64,000 bases of DNA from contig NZ_PPHG01000025.1 in NCBI RefSeq assembly GCF_002904295.1, forward strand, positions 62,001-126,000, in the 5' to 3' direction. Of the stretch, positions 19,653 through 27,871 are shown piece by piece. Position numbers and translations under genes: made by a program. The notes below the pieces were generated by a model. It was not told where the DNA came from. It ran no database searches and worked only from the letters and a program-made list of their open reading frames with translations. This DNA comes from Amycolatopsis sp. CA-128772 (GTDB lineage Bacteria > Actinomycetota > Actinomycetes > Mycobacteriales > Pseudonocardiaceae). Positions within the stretch are counted from its first letter, which is position 1, and each line of letters begins with the position of its first letter.

Positions 19653-20579
19653 TCATTTCCGGAAGACCATGGCGGAAAAGGTCGACCCGAGGCCGACCGA
19701 GATCATCAAGTAGCAGGCCCCGGGCGCCAGCAGGCCCAGGCCGTTCGCGGTGTGGTAGTTGAGGAACGGGTCGGCGCAGAAGCTGTGCCCGGTCGTCCCC
19801 ACGTTGTCCAGGAAGATCCGGCTGCGCGGGATGCCCAGCGCCCCGCTCGCACGCACCCACGAGATCTTGTTGACGTTGTGCGGCAACACCATGGCGATGT
19901 CGTCGACGGTCAGCCCGGCCGCCGCGACGGCCTCGAGCGCGACCTGCGCGACGGCGCCGGGGTAGATGCGCCGGAACTCCGCGGCCTGGTCGTCGTCGAG
20001 GATGACTTCGCCGCCCGGGCCGCCGAGCGTGGTGGTGGCGTAGCCGAGCATGGTGTCCTGCCCGTCGCCCGGTCCGACGAGCACCGCGGCCGTCGCCTCG
20101 CCCATGATCGCGACGTCGGGGATGACCTGCGCGGAGTGGGTGAAAGCCTTCTCCCCGGTGAGGATCAGGGCGAGCGCGTCGGGATCGCCGTCGGCGGCCA
20201 GCAGCGTGCCGCACAGGTCGACCGCGAGCAGCCCGGAGGCGCAGGCGTGGTCGGTGACGGTGAACATGGCCGCGTGCTCCAGCCCGAGCGCCGCCCGCAC
20301 CCCGAGCATCGGGTTGACGGGGTACGGGCTGGCGGCCGGCATGGTCTTGGCGCGGACGACGTACCGGACGCGTTCTTCCTGCCCGGCCAGGAAATCCAGC
20401 TTACTGACCGCACCGAGCAGCATGTCCGCTTCGGGCTCGTCCGACCGGCAGACGTCAGAGAGGCCGTACATCCGCCGGAACCGCCGCAGCTGCGTGGCCG
20501 ACAGCCCCAGCTCGTCCTGCAGCGATTCGATCGAGACGGTCGTGGGCACGTAAGCGGACACCGCCACCAGCGAAGTCAT
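19653..20579 (-). CDS. Beta-ketoacyl-ACP synthase III-like ketosynthase
   Basis: A 308-residue thiolase-fold ketosynthase with a complete triad: Cys in TDHACASGLLAVDL, His in LPHNVNKIS and Asn in DNVGTTGHSF. ATG at 20579 is preferred because GGAGG lies 10 nt upstream; an in-frame ATG at 20597 is possible. It heads the operon with the PLP decarboxylase and the Cys-less ketosynthase-like protein and is preceded by SARP-type repeats. It probably condenses an acyl or aminoacyl starter with an extender or second acyl group. The specific substrate cannot be read from sequence. Confidence 0.88.
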   Translation of the reverse strand: MTSLVAVSAYVPTTVSIESLQDELGLSATQLRRFRRMYGLSDVCRSDEPEADMLLGAVSKLDFLAGQEERVRYVVRAKTMPAASPYPVNPMLGVRAALGLEHAAMFTVTDHACASGLLAVDLCGTLLAADGDPDALALILTGEKAFTHSAQVIPDVAIMGEATAAVLVGPGDGQDTMLGYATTTLGGPGGEVILDDDQAAEFRRIYPGAVAQVALEAVAAAGLTVDDIAMVLPHNVNKISWVRASGALGIPRSRIFLDNVGTTGHSFCADPFLNYHTANGLGLLAPGACYLMISVGLGSTFSAMVFRK

Positions 20580-20642
20580 CGCGCCGTCAACCTCCATCGC
20601 CGGTTCTCCGAACGTGCTTGCCCGGCAAGGATTGCCGCGGAC

Positions 20643-20671
20643 GCTGACGGTGCACTGACGACCTGCTGACC
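20643..20671 (-). promoter_or_regulatory. Putative SARP-binding direct repeats upstream of the ketosynthase operon
   Basis: Three heptamers GCTGACG (20643), ACTGACG (20654) and GCTGACC (20665) stand exactly 11 bp apart, about 65 bp before the ketosynthase ATG. Read toward the gene, 8 bp separate the last repeat from CAATCC, a weak -10 candidate. Same heptamer and period as at 10873 and 51331. Confidence 0.7.
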
Positions 20672-20725
20672 GGGCCCGGACCCCGCGGCACCGGTCTCCC
20701 GCGAGACGGCGTTCGAAGGCCGCCG

Positions 20726-21175
20726 TCAGGCCGGCGGCTCGCCGGACGCCTTCACCAGCAGCGCGTGCAACGTCTCCTGCTCCCCCGCGCTCAGCCGCCC
20801 CAGCAGCTCGCCGGTGACCGTGCTCGAAATCTCCTCCACCTTCCCGACTGTTGCGCGCCCCGCCTCGGTCAAGGTCAGCACGTGCCGGCGGCGGTCCTCG
20901 GTGTCGCGCTCGCGCAGCACCCAGCCGGCCGCCTCCAGCCGGTCGAGGACCTTCACCAGGTCGCTGCGGTCCAGGCCGAGGCGGTCGGCGACGTTCTGCT
21001 GGGACAACGGGCCGTATTCGCCGACGCACACCAGCACGTAGAACTCGCGCAGGGACACCCCGGAACCCGCCAGCGCCGCGTCGATGCGGCTGACGCCGCT
21101 GCGGTGCAGGTTCCCCATCAGGTACGTCGGCCAGCGCAGCAGCGCGCGGGGGCGGCCGGACGGCGACGTGGTCAT
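20726..21175 (-). CDS. MarR-family transcriptional regulator
   Basis: A 149-residue winged-helix regulator. The recognition helix region is QNVADRLGLDRSDLVKVLDRL and the wing RDTEDRRRHVLTLTEAGRA. I chose the ATG at 21175, as TAGGAT (21183-21188 on the minus strand) lies 7 nt before it as a -10, suggesting a leaderless transcript; ATG 21184 is possible. It is divergent to an SDR gene and shares a 65-bp control region containing an inverted repeat, so it probably represses that gene and itself. The ligand is unknown. Confidence 0.9.
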   Translation of the reverse strand: MTTSPSGRPRALLRWPTYLMGNLHRSGVSRIDAALAGSGVSLREFYVLVCVGEYGPLSQQNVADRLGLDRSDLVKVLDRLEAAGWVLRERDTEDRRRHVLTLTEAGRATVGKVEEISSTVTGELLGRLSAGEQETLHALLVKASGEPPA

Positions 21176-21215
21176 GCCGGTCATCCTAGGGCAAGAACCG
21201 CGGGGTGGCACAATC

Positions 21216-21230
21216 GTAGGAATCCCCTAC
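21216..21230. promoter_or_regulatory. Inverted repeat, probable MarR operator
   Basis: GTAGG-AATCC-CCTAC (21216-21230) lies between the divergent MarR and SDR genes and is nested with a wider pair GGAAT/ATTCC (21219-21238). It abuts TACAGT, a likely -10 for the SDR gene, so a bound repressor would block that promoter. Confidence 0.5.
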
Positions 21231-21240
21231 AGTATTCCTC

Positions 21241-21942
21241 ATGAACGAAATCGCCCTCATCACCGGCGCCGGCCGGGCGCAAGGGCTGGGGTTCGCCGTC
21301 GCCCGCGAGTTCGCCACCCGCGGCCACCACGTCGTCCTCGGCGGCCGGGACCTCGGCCGGACCCGTGCGCTCGCCGGGCAGCTCGCCGCCGAAGGACTTT
21401 CCGCCGACGCCGTACAGCTCGACGTCACCCGGCAGACGGACATCGACGCCTGCGCCGGATTCCTGCGTACCCGCTTCGGCCGGCTTGACGTCCTGGTGAA
21501 CAACGCCTCCACCATGCCGGACTTCACCGCGCTGTCCCTGCTCGACGCCGACCTGGCCGAGGCCCGCGCCGCCTACGAGGTCGACGTCCTCGGCGCCCTG
21601 GCGCTCGTGCAGGCGTGCCTGCCGCTGCTGCGGGCCGCACCCGGCGCGCGGATCGTCAACGTCTCCAGCGGCGCCGCCGGCCAGCTCACCGCCGGGACCG
21701 GCGGCATCCGGGCGCCCGGCCACTCGCTGGCGAAGTACGCCCTCGACGCGCTCACCGCAGCCCTCGCCGCCGAACTGCGCGAAAGCGGCATCGTGGTCAC
21801 CGGGGTCGATCCGGGCTCGGTCGCCACCCACCCCGAGCGCGGCGACGACGCCGACGACCGCTCCCCCGCGGAAGCGGCCCTCGACGTCGTCGAAGCCGGT
21901 GCCGGCGCGCTCAGTGCCGGCGGCCGAGCGCCTCACGCTTGA
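21241..21942 (+). CDS. Short-chain dehydrogenase/reductase
   Basis: A 233-residue classical SDR: cofactor motif TGAGRAQGLG (a variant of TGxxxGxG) at residues 8-17, NNAS near 84-87, catalytic Ser in NVSSGAAG and an active-site region HSLAKYALD in which the usual YxxxK reads SLAKY. The normal catalytic Tyr four residues before Lys is therefore Ser or His here, so activity is uncertain. It probably shares a MarR-controlled promoter. Its 3' end overlaps the small antisense membrane gene by 32 bp. Confidence 0.85.
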   Translation: MNEIALITGAGRAQGLGFAVAREFATRGHHVVLGGRDLGRTRALAGQLAAEGLSADAVQLDVTRQTDIDACAGFLRTRFGRLDVLVNNASTMPDFTALSLLDADLAEARAAYEVDVLGALALVQACLPLLRAAPGARIVNVSSGAAGQLTAGTGGIRAPGHSLAKYALDALTAALAAELRESGIVVTGVDPGSVATHPERGDDADDRSPAEAALDVVEAGAGALSAGGRAPHA

Positions 21943-22072
21943 CGAACCCGATCACCCCGGTGGCGACGAACAGCACCGCGCCCACGATGATCAGCCAGAA
22001 CAGGCTCTTGACGACGATGCCGAGCACGACGAGCGCGGCCCAGATTACGAGCAGGGCAACGAGGATTCCCAT
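21911..22072 (-). CDS. Small two-span membrane protein (53 aa)
   Basis: A 53-residue hydrophobic protein starting at ATG 22072, with AGGGA 7-8 nt upstream. Two membrane segments are visible, LVALLVIWAALVVLGIVV and LFWLIIVGAVLFVATGVI, followed by a basic tail (VKREALGRRH). This is the pattern of short DUF-type hydrophobic proteins common in actinomycetes. Its function is unknown. The end overlaps the SDR gene on the opposite strand. Confidence 0.6.
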   Translation of the reverse strand: MGILVALLVIWAALVVLGIVVKSLFWLIIVGAVLFVATGVIGFVKREALGRRH

Positions 22073-22158
22073 GGCGGTTTCCCTTCCGGACGGTCAGCAC
22101 GGAGATACCCCGCGCGCGGGGCGGCTACTCCCGCCCGCTCCGGTGAGATCGCCGGACG

Positions 22159-22953
22159 TCACCTCCGCGGCAGCCCCTGCGGGTTGACTTCCGACGCGAG
22201 CAGCCCCTCGGACGTGAGGTTCCAGCGCTTGAGGACCTCCCCGTACTGACCGTTCTTGATGACGGTGTCGAGGGCCTGCTGCAGGGCCTTGACCAGCCCG
22301 TCGCCCTTCTTCGTCATCGCCGCGATGTCCGCCGGGATCGTGCCGCCGCCGGAGACCGTGCCGACGATCTTCGTCTTGCCGTCCACGGCCACGTGGTAGG
22401 CCGAGGTCGGGTTCGGGCCGGCGTAGGTGTCGATGCGGCCGGACTGCAGCGCGAGGTAGTAGTCCGAGGTGGTCTGGTAGTACTGGAACTTCACCGGCGC
22501 CAGCCCGGCCGCCTTGTTCGGTAGGTGGCGAAGTCGTACTGTCCTTGCGCTCCTCGGTCACGGTGATGTTCGACAACCCGGCGTCGAACTGCCGGTTTTC
22601 CACCGAGAGGACCAGGTTTTCCCACGACGACGCCCGCAGGTCGAGCTTCAGCCCGAGGACGTCGGCGACGAGCTGGGCGAGACCGGTTCGACGCCGATGA
22701 CCGTTTTGTCGTCGTCGGCGCGGAACGACAGCGGCGGCGTGCCGTTGCCGGTGGTCCCGACCACCAGGGTGCCGCGGGCCCGGATGCCCGCCGGCACGAG
22801 CGCGGCGATCGCGTCGGCCTTCTGCGCGCGGACGCGGTTCTGGTTCGCGGTGATGTTCACCCCGCCGGGCCGGTCCGCCGTGGTGGCGGCCTCCGGGCTG
22901 CCGCACGCGGCGAGCGCGAAGGCCGAAGCGAGCAACAGCTTACGCAGTCTCAT
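22159..22953 (-). pseudogene. Amino-acid ABC transporter substrate-binding lipoprotein, frameshifted
   Basis: The start at 22953 encodes a lipoprotein signal (LLLASAFALAACGS). The family-3 solute-binding sequence then runs through GTPPLSFRADDDKTVIGVEP, shifts frame near 22680 to LAQLVADVLGLKLDLRASSW and SNITVTEERKD, and shifts again near 22510-22540 to VKFQYYQTTSDYYLALQSGR and the normal C-terminus. Each break looks like loss of one or two bases; at the first, restoring one base after GAACCGG gives an expected EPDLAQLV. Either real decay or sequencing error; see the neighbouring ATPase and permease, which are also broken. Confidence 0.75.
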
Positions 22954-23618
22954 GGTTCTCCTGGAGCACTTTTTCGACGAAGGCGCGGGTGCGCGGATGA
23001 CGGGGGTGGTCGAGGACTTCGGCGGGCGGGCCCTGCTCGACCACGCGGCCTTCGTCGAGGAAGACGACGGTGCCGGCGGCTTCGCGGGCGAACCCGAGTT
23101 CGTGCGTGACGACGACCATGGTGGTGCCCGCCGCCGCCAGTTCGCGCAGGACGTCCCGGACCTCGCCGACCAGTTCGGGGTCGAGCGCGGAGGTGGGTTC
23201 GTCGAAGAGCAGGACGTCCGGTTCGAGGGCCAGCGCCCGGGCGATGGCGACGCGCTGCTGCTGGCCACCGGAGAGCCGCCGCGGGTATTCGGCCGCCTTG
23301 TCCGCCAGGCCGACGCGGTCCAGCAGCTCGCGGGCCCGCGCTTCGGCCTCGGTCCGCGGCCGCCGTTGCGCGGAAACCGGCGCCTCGACGACGTTCTCCA
23401 GCACGGTCCGGTGCCCGAACAGGGTGAAGTTCTGGAAGACGAACCCGATCCGCGTGCGCTGCTTGAGGATCTCCCGTTCCTTGAGCTCCGGACCCGGACG
23501 GTCCCAACAGGACGGTCACCTCGCCCCGGCGCACCCGGAGGTCGACGCCGTCGAGCACGGTCAGCGCGCCGAAGCTCTTGTGGACGCCCCGGACGTCCAC
23601 CATGAATTCCGCGGTCAC
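22940..23618 (-). pseudogene. Amino-acid ABC transporter ATPase with deletion across Walker A
   Basis: The GTG start at 23618 overlaps the permease stop. The N-terminus is normal up to LLGPSGSG near 23490, then the frame breaks. Translation resumes in another frame with ELKEREILKQRTRIGFVFQN, then signature LSGGQQQRVAIARAL and Walker B LLFDEPTSALD. The Lys-Ser/Thr of Walker A and roughly 25-30 following residues are absent, so this is more than a point error. The encoded ATPase cannot be functional as written. Confidence 0.75.
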
Positions 23619-24804
23619 GCCCGCCGCCGAGCCGCGCGCAGGCGCTGCAGCGGCTTCGGCGGCAGCGAGCGCTGCGTGCCGCGCCCGAAGTGGCGCTCGA
23701 CGTAGTACTGCGCGACCGACAGGACGGTCGTCAGCGCGAGGTACCAGGCGGTCGCGACCAGCAGCAGCGGGATCACCCGGCCGCTGCGCGTGTAGATCAC
23801 CTGGACCTGGTGGAAGAGCTCGGGCAGGGCCATCACGTAGACCCGGGAGGTCGCCTTCGGCAGGCCGACGATTTCGTTGGCCGCGGTGGGGACGATGGTG
23901 CGCATCGCCTGCGGCAGCACGATCCGGCGGAACTGCCGCCCGGCCGGGATGCCCAGCGCCGCGGCGGCTTCGCGCTGCCCGGCGTCGACCGACAGGAACC
24001 CGGCGCGCACGATTTCCGCGGCGTAGGCGCCCTGGTGCAGTACAGGATCGCCAGGTTGTACCAGAGCAGCAGCTGGAGAATGAGCGGCACCGACCGGAAG
24101 ATCCACGTGCAGGTCCAGCTCACCGCGCGCAGCAGGGGATTCCGGGAAATGCGCATCAACGCCAGCACGGTCCCCAGCAGGAATCCGGCGACGACCCCGA
24201 ACACCGTCAATTCCAGCGTCAGCGCGACGGCTTCCAGGATCGGTTTCCGGATGACGAACCGGGTGAACGTCGGCCAGTCGAACGCGGTGTTGGTGACGAG
24301 CGCGTGGCCGGCCATCGCGACGAGGACGGCCACCCCGGCGGGCAGCGCCTTGGAGAACCACAGCCGGGTCACCGGAACGGCGTCGACGTCGATGTGCGGC
24401 GTGTACCCCGTGGCCAGGTAGAGGGCGCGGGCCTCGGGCTGGTTCGGTCCGGTCGTCAGGTGGATCCGGGCGTACCCGCGGCGAGCCGCTTCGGCCTCGA
24501 GTTCGTCGACGACGCGGCGGGCGAGCCCGCGGCCGCGGTGGGCGCGGTGGGTCCGGATCCGCTTGAGTTCGGCGGTTTCGCCGTCGAAGCGCTGGAACGC
24601 CCCGCCGGCGACGGCGTGGCCGTCCTGCACGAGCAGCAGCAGGCCACCTTCCGGCGGCGCGAACCGTTCCACGGGGTATTCACGGAGTTCGAAGCGGACG
24701 TCGTTGAGAACGCGGTGATAACGCGGCGAATATTCGCGCGCGAGGTCGGCGGGCAATGGCCGGACCCGCGGATCAGACGGGGCGACCCAGACGGATTCGG
24801 GCAT
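23615..24804 (-). pseudogene. GNAT acetyltransferase fused to amino-acid ABC permease, internal deletion
   Basis: From ATG 24804 the first ~150 residues are a GNAT acetyltransferase (RIRTHRAHRGRGLARRVVDE is the acetyl-CoA loop; PEARALYLATGY near its end). The frame continues without stop into an HisM/GlnP-type permease (EAVALTLELTVFGVVAGFLL, SVPLILQLLLWYNLAILY). Near 24045 the frame breaks and resumes as LHQGAYAAEIVRAGFLSV with the EAA-type loop EAAAALGIPAGRQFRRIVLP. About 25 residues seem lost at the junction. GNAT-permease fusion in one polypeptide is unusual and may itself be real. Confidence 0.7.
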
Positions 24805-25004
24805 GGGAGTACCTGCTCCGGAAAAAGGGGGACGGGAAAACGCTGACGGTTCCCGACCCTATGAACCCGCGGCGTGCCGGTCAACGAGCGCTCGCCGGGT
24901 TCCGGATCCTGGACGCGCCCGCCGTCCCAGTTCTTGGGCACCGTTGCGCCCGGGGCGGCCCGGGGCGTCCACTCGGCGCACCCGCCACCGCCGAAGGGAT
25001 CACC

Positions 25005-25493
25005 ATGTCGGTCACCGACGAGCTCCTCACCCACAACGCGGACTACGCCGCGCAGTTCACCGGGCCGCTGCCGCTCCCGCCGTCCAAGCACGTCGCCGTG
25101 CTCGCCTGCATGGACGCCCGCATCGACGTCTACCGCGTGCTCGGCCTGCAGGAGGGCGAAGCCCACGTGATCCGCAACGCCGGCGGCGTCGTCACCGAGG
25201 ACGAGATCCGCTCGCTGGCCATCAGCCAGCGGCTGCTCGGCACCGAGGAGATCATCCTCATCCACCACACCGACTGCGGCATGCTCACCTTCACCGACGA
25301 CGACTTCAAGCGCTCGATCCAGGAGGAGACCGGCATCAAGCCGGCCTGGGCCGCCGAAGCGTTCGCCGATCTCGACGAAGACGTCCGGCAGTCCGTCGCG
25401 CGGATCCGCAACAGCCCGTTCGTGCCGAAGACGGATTCGGTGCGGGGCTTCGTCTTCGACGTCGCCACCGGGAAACTCACCGAAGTGCTTTGA
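25005..25493 (+). CDS. Beta-class carbonic anhydrase
   Basis: A 162-residue small beta-carbonic anhydrase. The zinc ligands are visible: Cys and the Asp/Arg dyad in ACMDARID, and His-x2-Cys in HHTDCGM. It interconverts CO2 and bicarbonate in the cytoplasm. ATG 25005 follows GAAGGGA by 5 nt. The 200 bp upstream separates it from the divergent broken amino-acid transporter operon; no operon partner is apparent. The next gene downstream begins 146 bp later. Confidence 0.93.
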   Translation: MSVTDELLTHNADYAAQFTGPLPLPPSKHVAVLACMDARIDVYRVLGLQEGEAHVIRNAGGVVTEDEIRSLAISQRLLGTEEIILIHHTDCGMLTFTDDDFKRSIQEETGIKPAWAAEAFADLDEDVRQSVARIRNSPFVPKTDSVRGFVFDVATGKLTEVL

Positions 25494-25639
25494 CGTCCGC
25501 GCCTTCGCCGAGGCGGTCGGGCGCTGACCTCAGCGCACCGGCCTCGCCCGGCGGTGGTCGCTTTCGCAGCCGGCGTGCACCGCCTGCGCCGTTCGAGTAC
25601 CGGTCGTTTGCCGTTCCGCCCCACGGGTATTTTCCCAGG

Positions 25640-26824
25640 ATGCGCCGTGAGGAGGCACGCCTGGATCTCGTGCGGCAGCCGCTGTGGGCGGCGGAGCTCG
25701 TCCGCACCGGTGAGCACCTGGTCGTCGTCGTGACCGGTGAGCTCGACATGAGCGCCCACCCCGGATTCGGGGACCGGCTGCTGGAGCTGACCGCCGGGGT
25801 CGCCGACCCGGTGGTCGACCTGAGCCGGGTCCGGCTGCTCGCCGCGGCCGGCGTCCGCCAGCTGTACCTCGTGGCCGACACCCTCGCGCGGGCCGGCCGC
25901 CGCCTGCGCGTGGTCACCGGCACCGGGCTCGCTCTGCGGGTACTGCGGGCCGCGCAGGCGACGGACGTCATCGAGACCTACGTGACGCTCACCGCGGCCG
26001 GTGGTGCCGCGCGGCCGGGTCCGCCGGTGCCCAGCGGCCTGCCGGAGCTCGAACAGCTGCGGCTCGAGGTCGCCGCGCTGCGCTCGAAGCTCGCCACCCG
26101 GCCGGCCGTCGCCCGCGCGCTCGGCGTGTTGGAGGAGCGCTACCGGCTGACCGACCTGGACGAGGCGTTCCGGCTGCTGCGGTCGGCTTCGCAGATCCAC
26201 AACGTCAAGCTGGTGGTGCTCGCGAAAACCCTGGTGACACTGCCCCGCCCGCGCGGCCGCGCCTGGCTCATCGGCGCGCTGCAGCACCCGGCGCCACCGT
26301 TGAGCTTCGCCGCCGACCGCCCGGGGAGGACACCCGCCGCGGTCCTGGAGCGGCTGGTCCGGCGCGCCCTGGCGAGCACCGGGGCGACGGCGGGGTACGC
26401 GCAGCTGCCGGACGAAGCCGGCCTGCGGCTGGCCGCCCACCACGGGCTGGACAAGCAGTTCGCCGGCGCGTTCGCCCGGATCGACGGCGAGCAGTCGACG
26501 TGCACGGCCGCGCTGGCGAAGGGCGTCGCCGTGACGAGCACGGACATCGCCCTGGACCCGCTGTTCTCCCAGCCCGCCACCCGCCGCGCGCTGCTCGGCG
26601 CCGGGTTCACGACCGCGCGAAGCGTCCCGCTGACGTCGGCCGCCGCGGAGTGCGTGGGTGTACTGACCGTGTTGTCCCGGAACGCTTTCGCGGACCCGGT
26701 TCCGGAGCGGCTGGACAGGCTGTGCCGCGAAGCCGGTGCCTGGCTGCAGTGGTACCGCCACCACCAGGTGCTCACGGCCCTGCAGCACCTGCACGCCCGG
26801 GCGACCGCCGCACCACCCGGCTGA
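25640..26824 (+). CDS. STAS-ANTAR-GAF regulatory protein
   Basis: A 394-residue protein with an N-terminal STAS domain (about 20-115, VVTGELDMSAHPG and VVDLSRVRLLAAAG), an ANTAR-like helical segment (about 140-200, ARALGVLEERYRLTDLDEAF, LLRSASQIHNVKLVVLAKTL) and a C-terminal GAF-like domain (about 235-380). ANTAR domains usually bind RNA hairpins and act as antiterminators; STAS domains are partners in anti-sigma switching. The start is uncertain: ATG 25640 is taken, as TATTTT upstream could be a -10 for a leaderless transcript; GTG 25670 is possible. The target is unknown. Confidence 0.75.
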   Translation: MRREEARLDLVRQPLWAAELVRTGEHLVVVVTGELDMSAHPGFGDRLLELTAGVADPVVDLSRVRLLAAAGVRQLYLVADTLARAGRRLRVVTGTGLALRVLRAAQATDVIETYVTLTAAGGAARPGPPVPSGLPELEQLRLEVAALRSKLATRPAVARALGVLEERYRLTDLDEAFRLLRSASQIHNVKLVVLAKTLVTLPRPRGRAWLIGALQHPAPPLSFAADRPGRTPAAVLERLVRRALASTGATAGYAQLPDEAGLRLAAHHGLDKQFAGAFARIDGEQSTCTAALAKGVAVTSTDIALDPLFSQPATRRALLGAGFTTARSVPLTSAAAECVGVLTVLSRNAFADPVPERLDRLCREAGAWLQWYRHHQVLTALQHLHARATAAPPG

Positions 26825-26938
26825 CCGGACGGGCGCCGCCGGAATGCAAAGCGCCTGCAGCCACGACCCCGCCGGGCCCGGGAACCGCCCGCTCATGAAC
26901 GCATCGCCGCCCGCCGAACCACCCAGCGGCGGCTGACC

Positions 26939-27008
26939 CCGCAACCCGCCCGGCTCGCGGGGCCGCAGCGCTCGAACCCCACGGCCCACCGCAACCCGCC
27001 CGGCTCGC
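26939..27008. repeat. 20-bp direct repeat, 50-bp period
   Basis: CCGCAACCCGCCCGGCTCGC occurs at 26939-26958 and again at 26989-27008. It lies in the 251-bp gap between the STAS-ANTAR-GAF gene and the converging SDR gene. No gene was seen in this gap. It may be a local duplication. Confidence 0.6.
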
Positions 27009-27075
27009 CCGGCCGGACCTCAAGCGCAGCAGGTTACTCCCGCCACCGAAAACCGCGGTCCTTTGTAGACCCTCC

Positions 27076-27870
27076 TCAGTGCGTCTCGGTGCTGTAACCG
27101 CCGTCGATGGCGAACGTGGCGCCGGTGATGTTGCCCGCCACCCGGTCGCTCGCCAGGAAGGCCACCAGGTTCGCCACCTCCGCCGGCCGGGTGAAGCGGC
27201 CGGTCACCGCGTGGGTTGCGGCCTCCTCGGCGACCGCTCCCGGGTCCGCGCCCGTGGCCGCGGCCAGGGTTTCCGCCACGCCGCCGGTGCCGAGCCAGAG
27301 GTCCGTCGCCACCGGGCCCGGGCTGATCGCGTTGGCGCGGATGCCGCGGGGGCCGAACTCCTTCGACACCGACTTCGTGAAGCTGACCAGCGCCGCCTTC
27401 GCCGCGCTGTAGTCGATGACGCCGGGGTCCGGCAGGTGCGCGTTGACCGAGGCGATCGTGACGATGGTGCCGCGGCCCGCGGTCACCATCGTCGGCAGCA
27501 CGGCCCGGGTGGCGCGGACCGCGCTCAGCAGGTTCAGCGTCACCGACCGGTTCCACTCGTCGTCGGTGACCAGCAGGAAGCCGTTCGGCCGGGGCGTCAC
27601 CGCGCCGACGTTGCTGACCAGGATGTCGATCCGCCCGCGCTCGGCGAGGGCCAGCTCGGCGAGCCGGCCCGGGCCGTCCGGGGTGCCGAGGTCCACCGCC
27701 AGCGCGTCCGCTCTGCCCGCCCGGACCAGGGCCTCCAGGGCCGGTCCGGGGGTGCGCGCGCCGGCCACGACGTGCGCGCCCTCGGCGATCAGGGCTTCGG
27801 TGATGGCCAGGCCGATGCCCCGGCCGGCTCCGGTGACCACGGCGACCGCGCCGTCCAGTCCGAGGTCCAC
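27076..27870 (-). CDS. Short-chain dehydrogenase/reductase (3-oxoacyl-ACP reductase-like)
   Basis: A 264-residue classical SDR with TGAGRGIG (residues 13-20), SNVG (NNAG equivalent), catalytic Ser in IASVNAH, YSAAK (Tyr-x3-Lys) and the C-terminal NITGATFAIDGGYS. The GTG start lies 1 bp after the alpha/beta hydrolase stop, so the two form an operon that is divergent to a LysR gene. It probably oxidises or reduces a small alcohol or ketone processed with the hydrolase; the substrate is unknown. Confidence 0.9.
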   Translation of the reverse strand: MDLGLDGAVAVVTGAGRGIGLAITEALIAEGAHVVAGARTPGPALEALVRAGRADALAVDLGTPDGPGRLAELALAERGRIDILVSNVGAVTPRPNGFLLVTDDEWNRSVTLNLLSAVRATRAVLPTMVTAGRGTIVTIASVNAHLPDPGVIDYSAAKAALVSFTKSVSKEFGPRGIRANAISPGPVATDLWLGTGGVAETLAAATGADPGAVAEEAATHAVTGRFTRPAEVANLVAFLASDRVAGNITGATFAIDGGYSTETH

Positions 27871-27871
27871 G

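Noticed and set aside
23690..24846. Plus-strand open frames opposite the broken permease
   Set aside because: They are shadows. Permease and GNAT motifs are on the minus strand.
25520..25535. Isolated GCTGAC near 25526 as a further SARP site
   Set aside because: Single copy, no 11-bp repeat.
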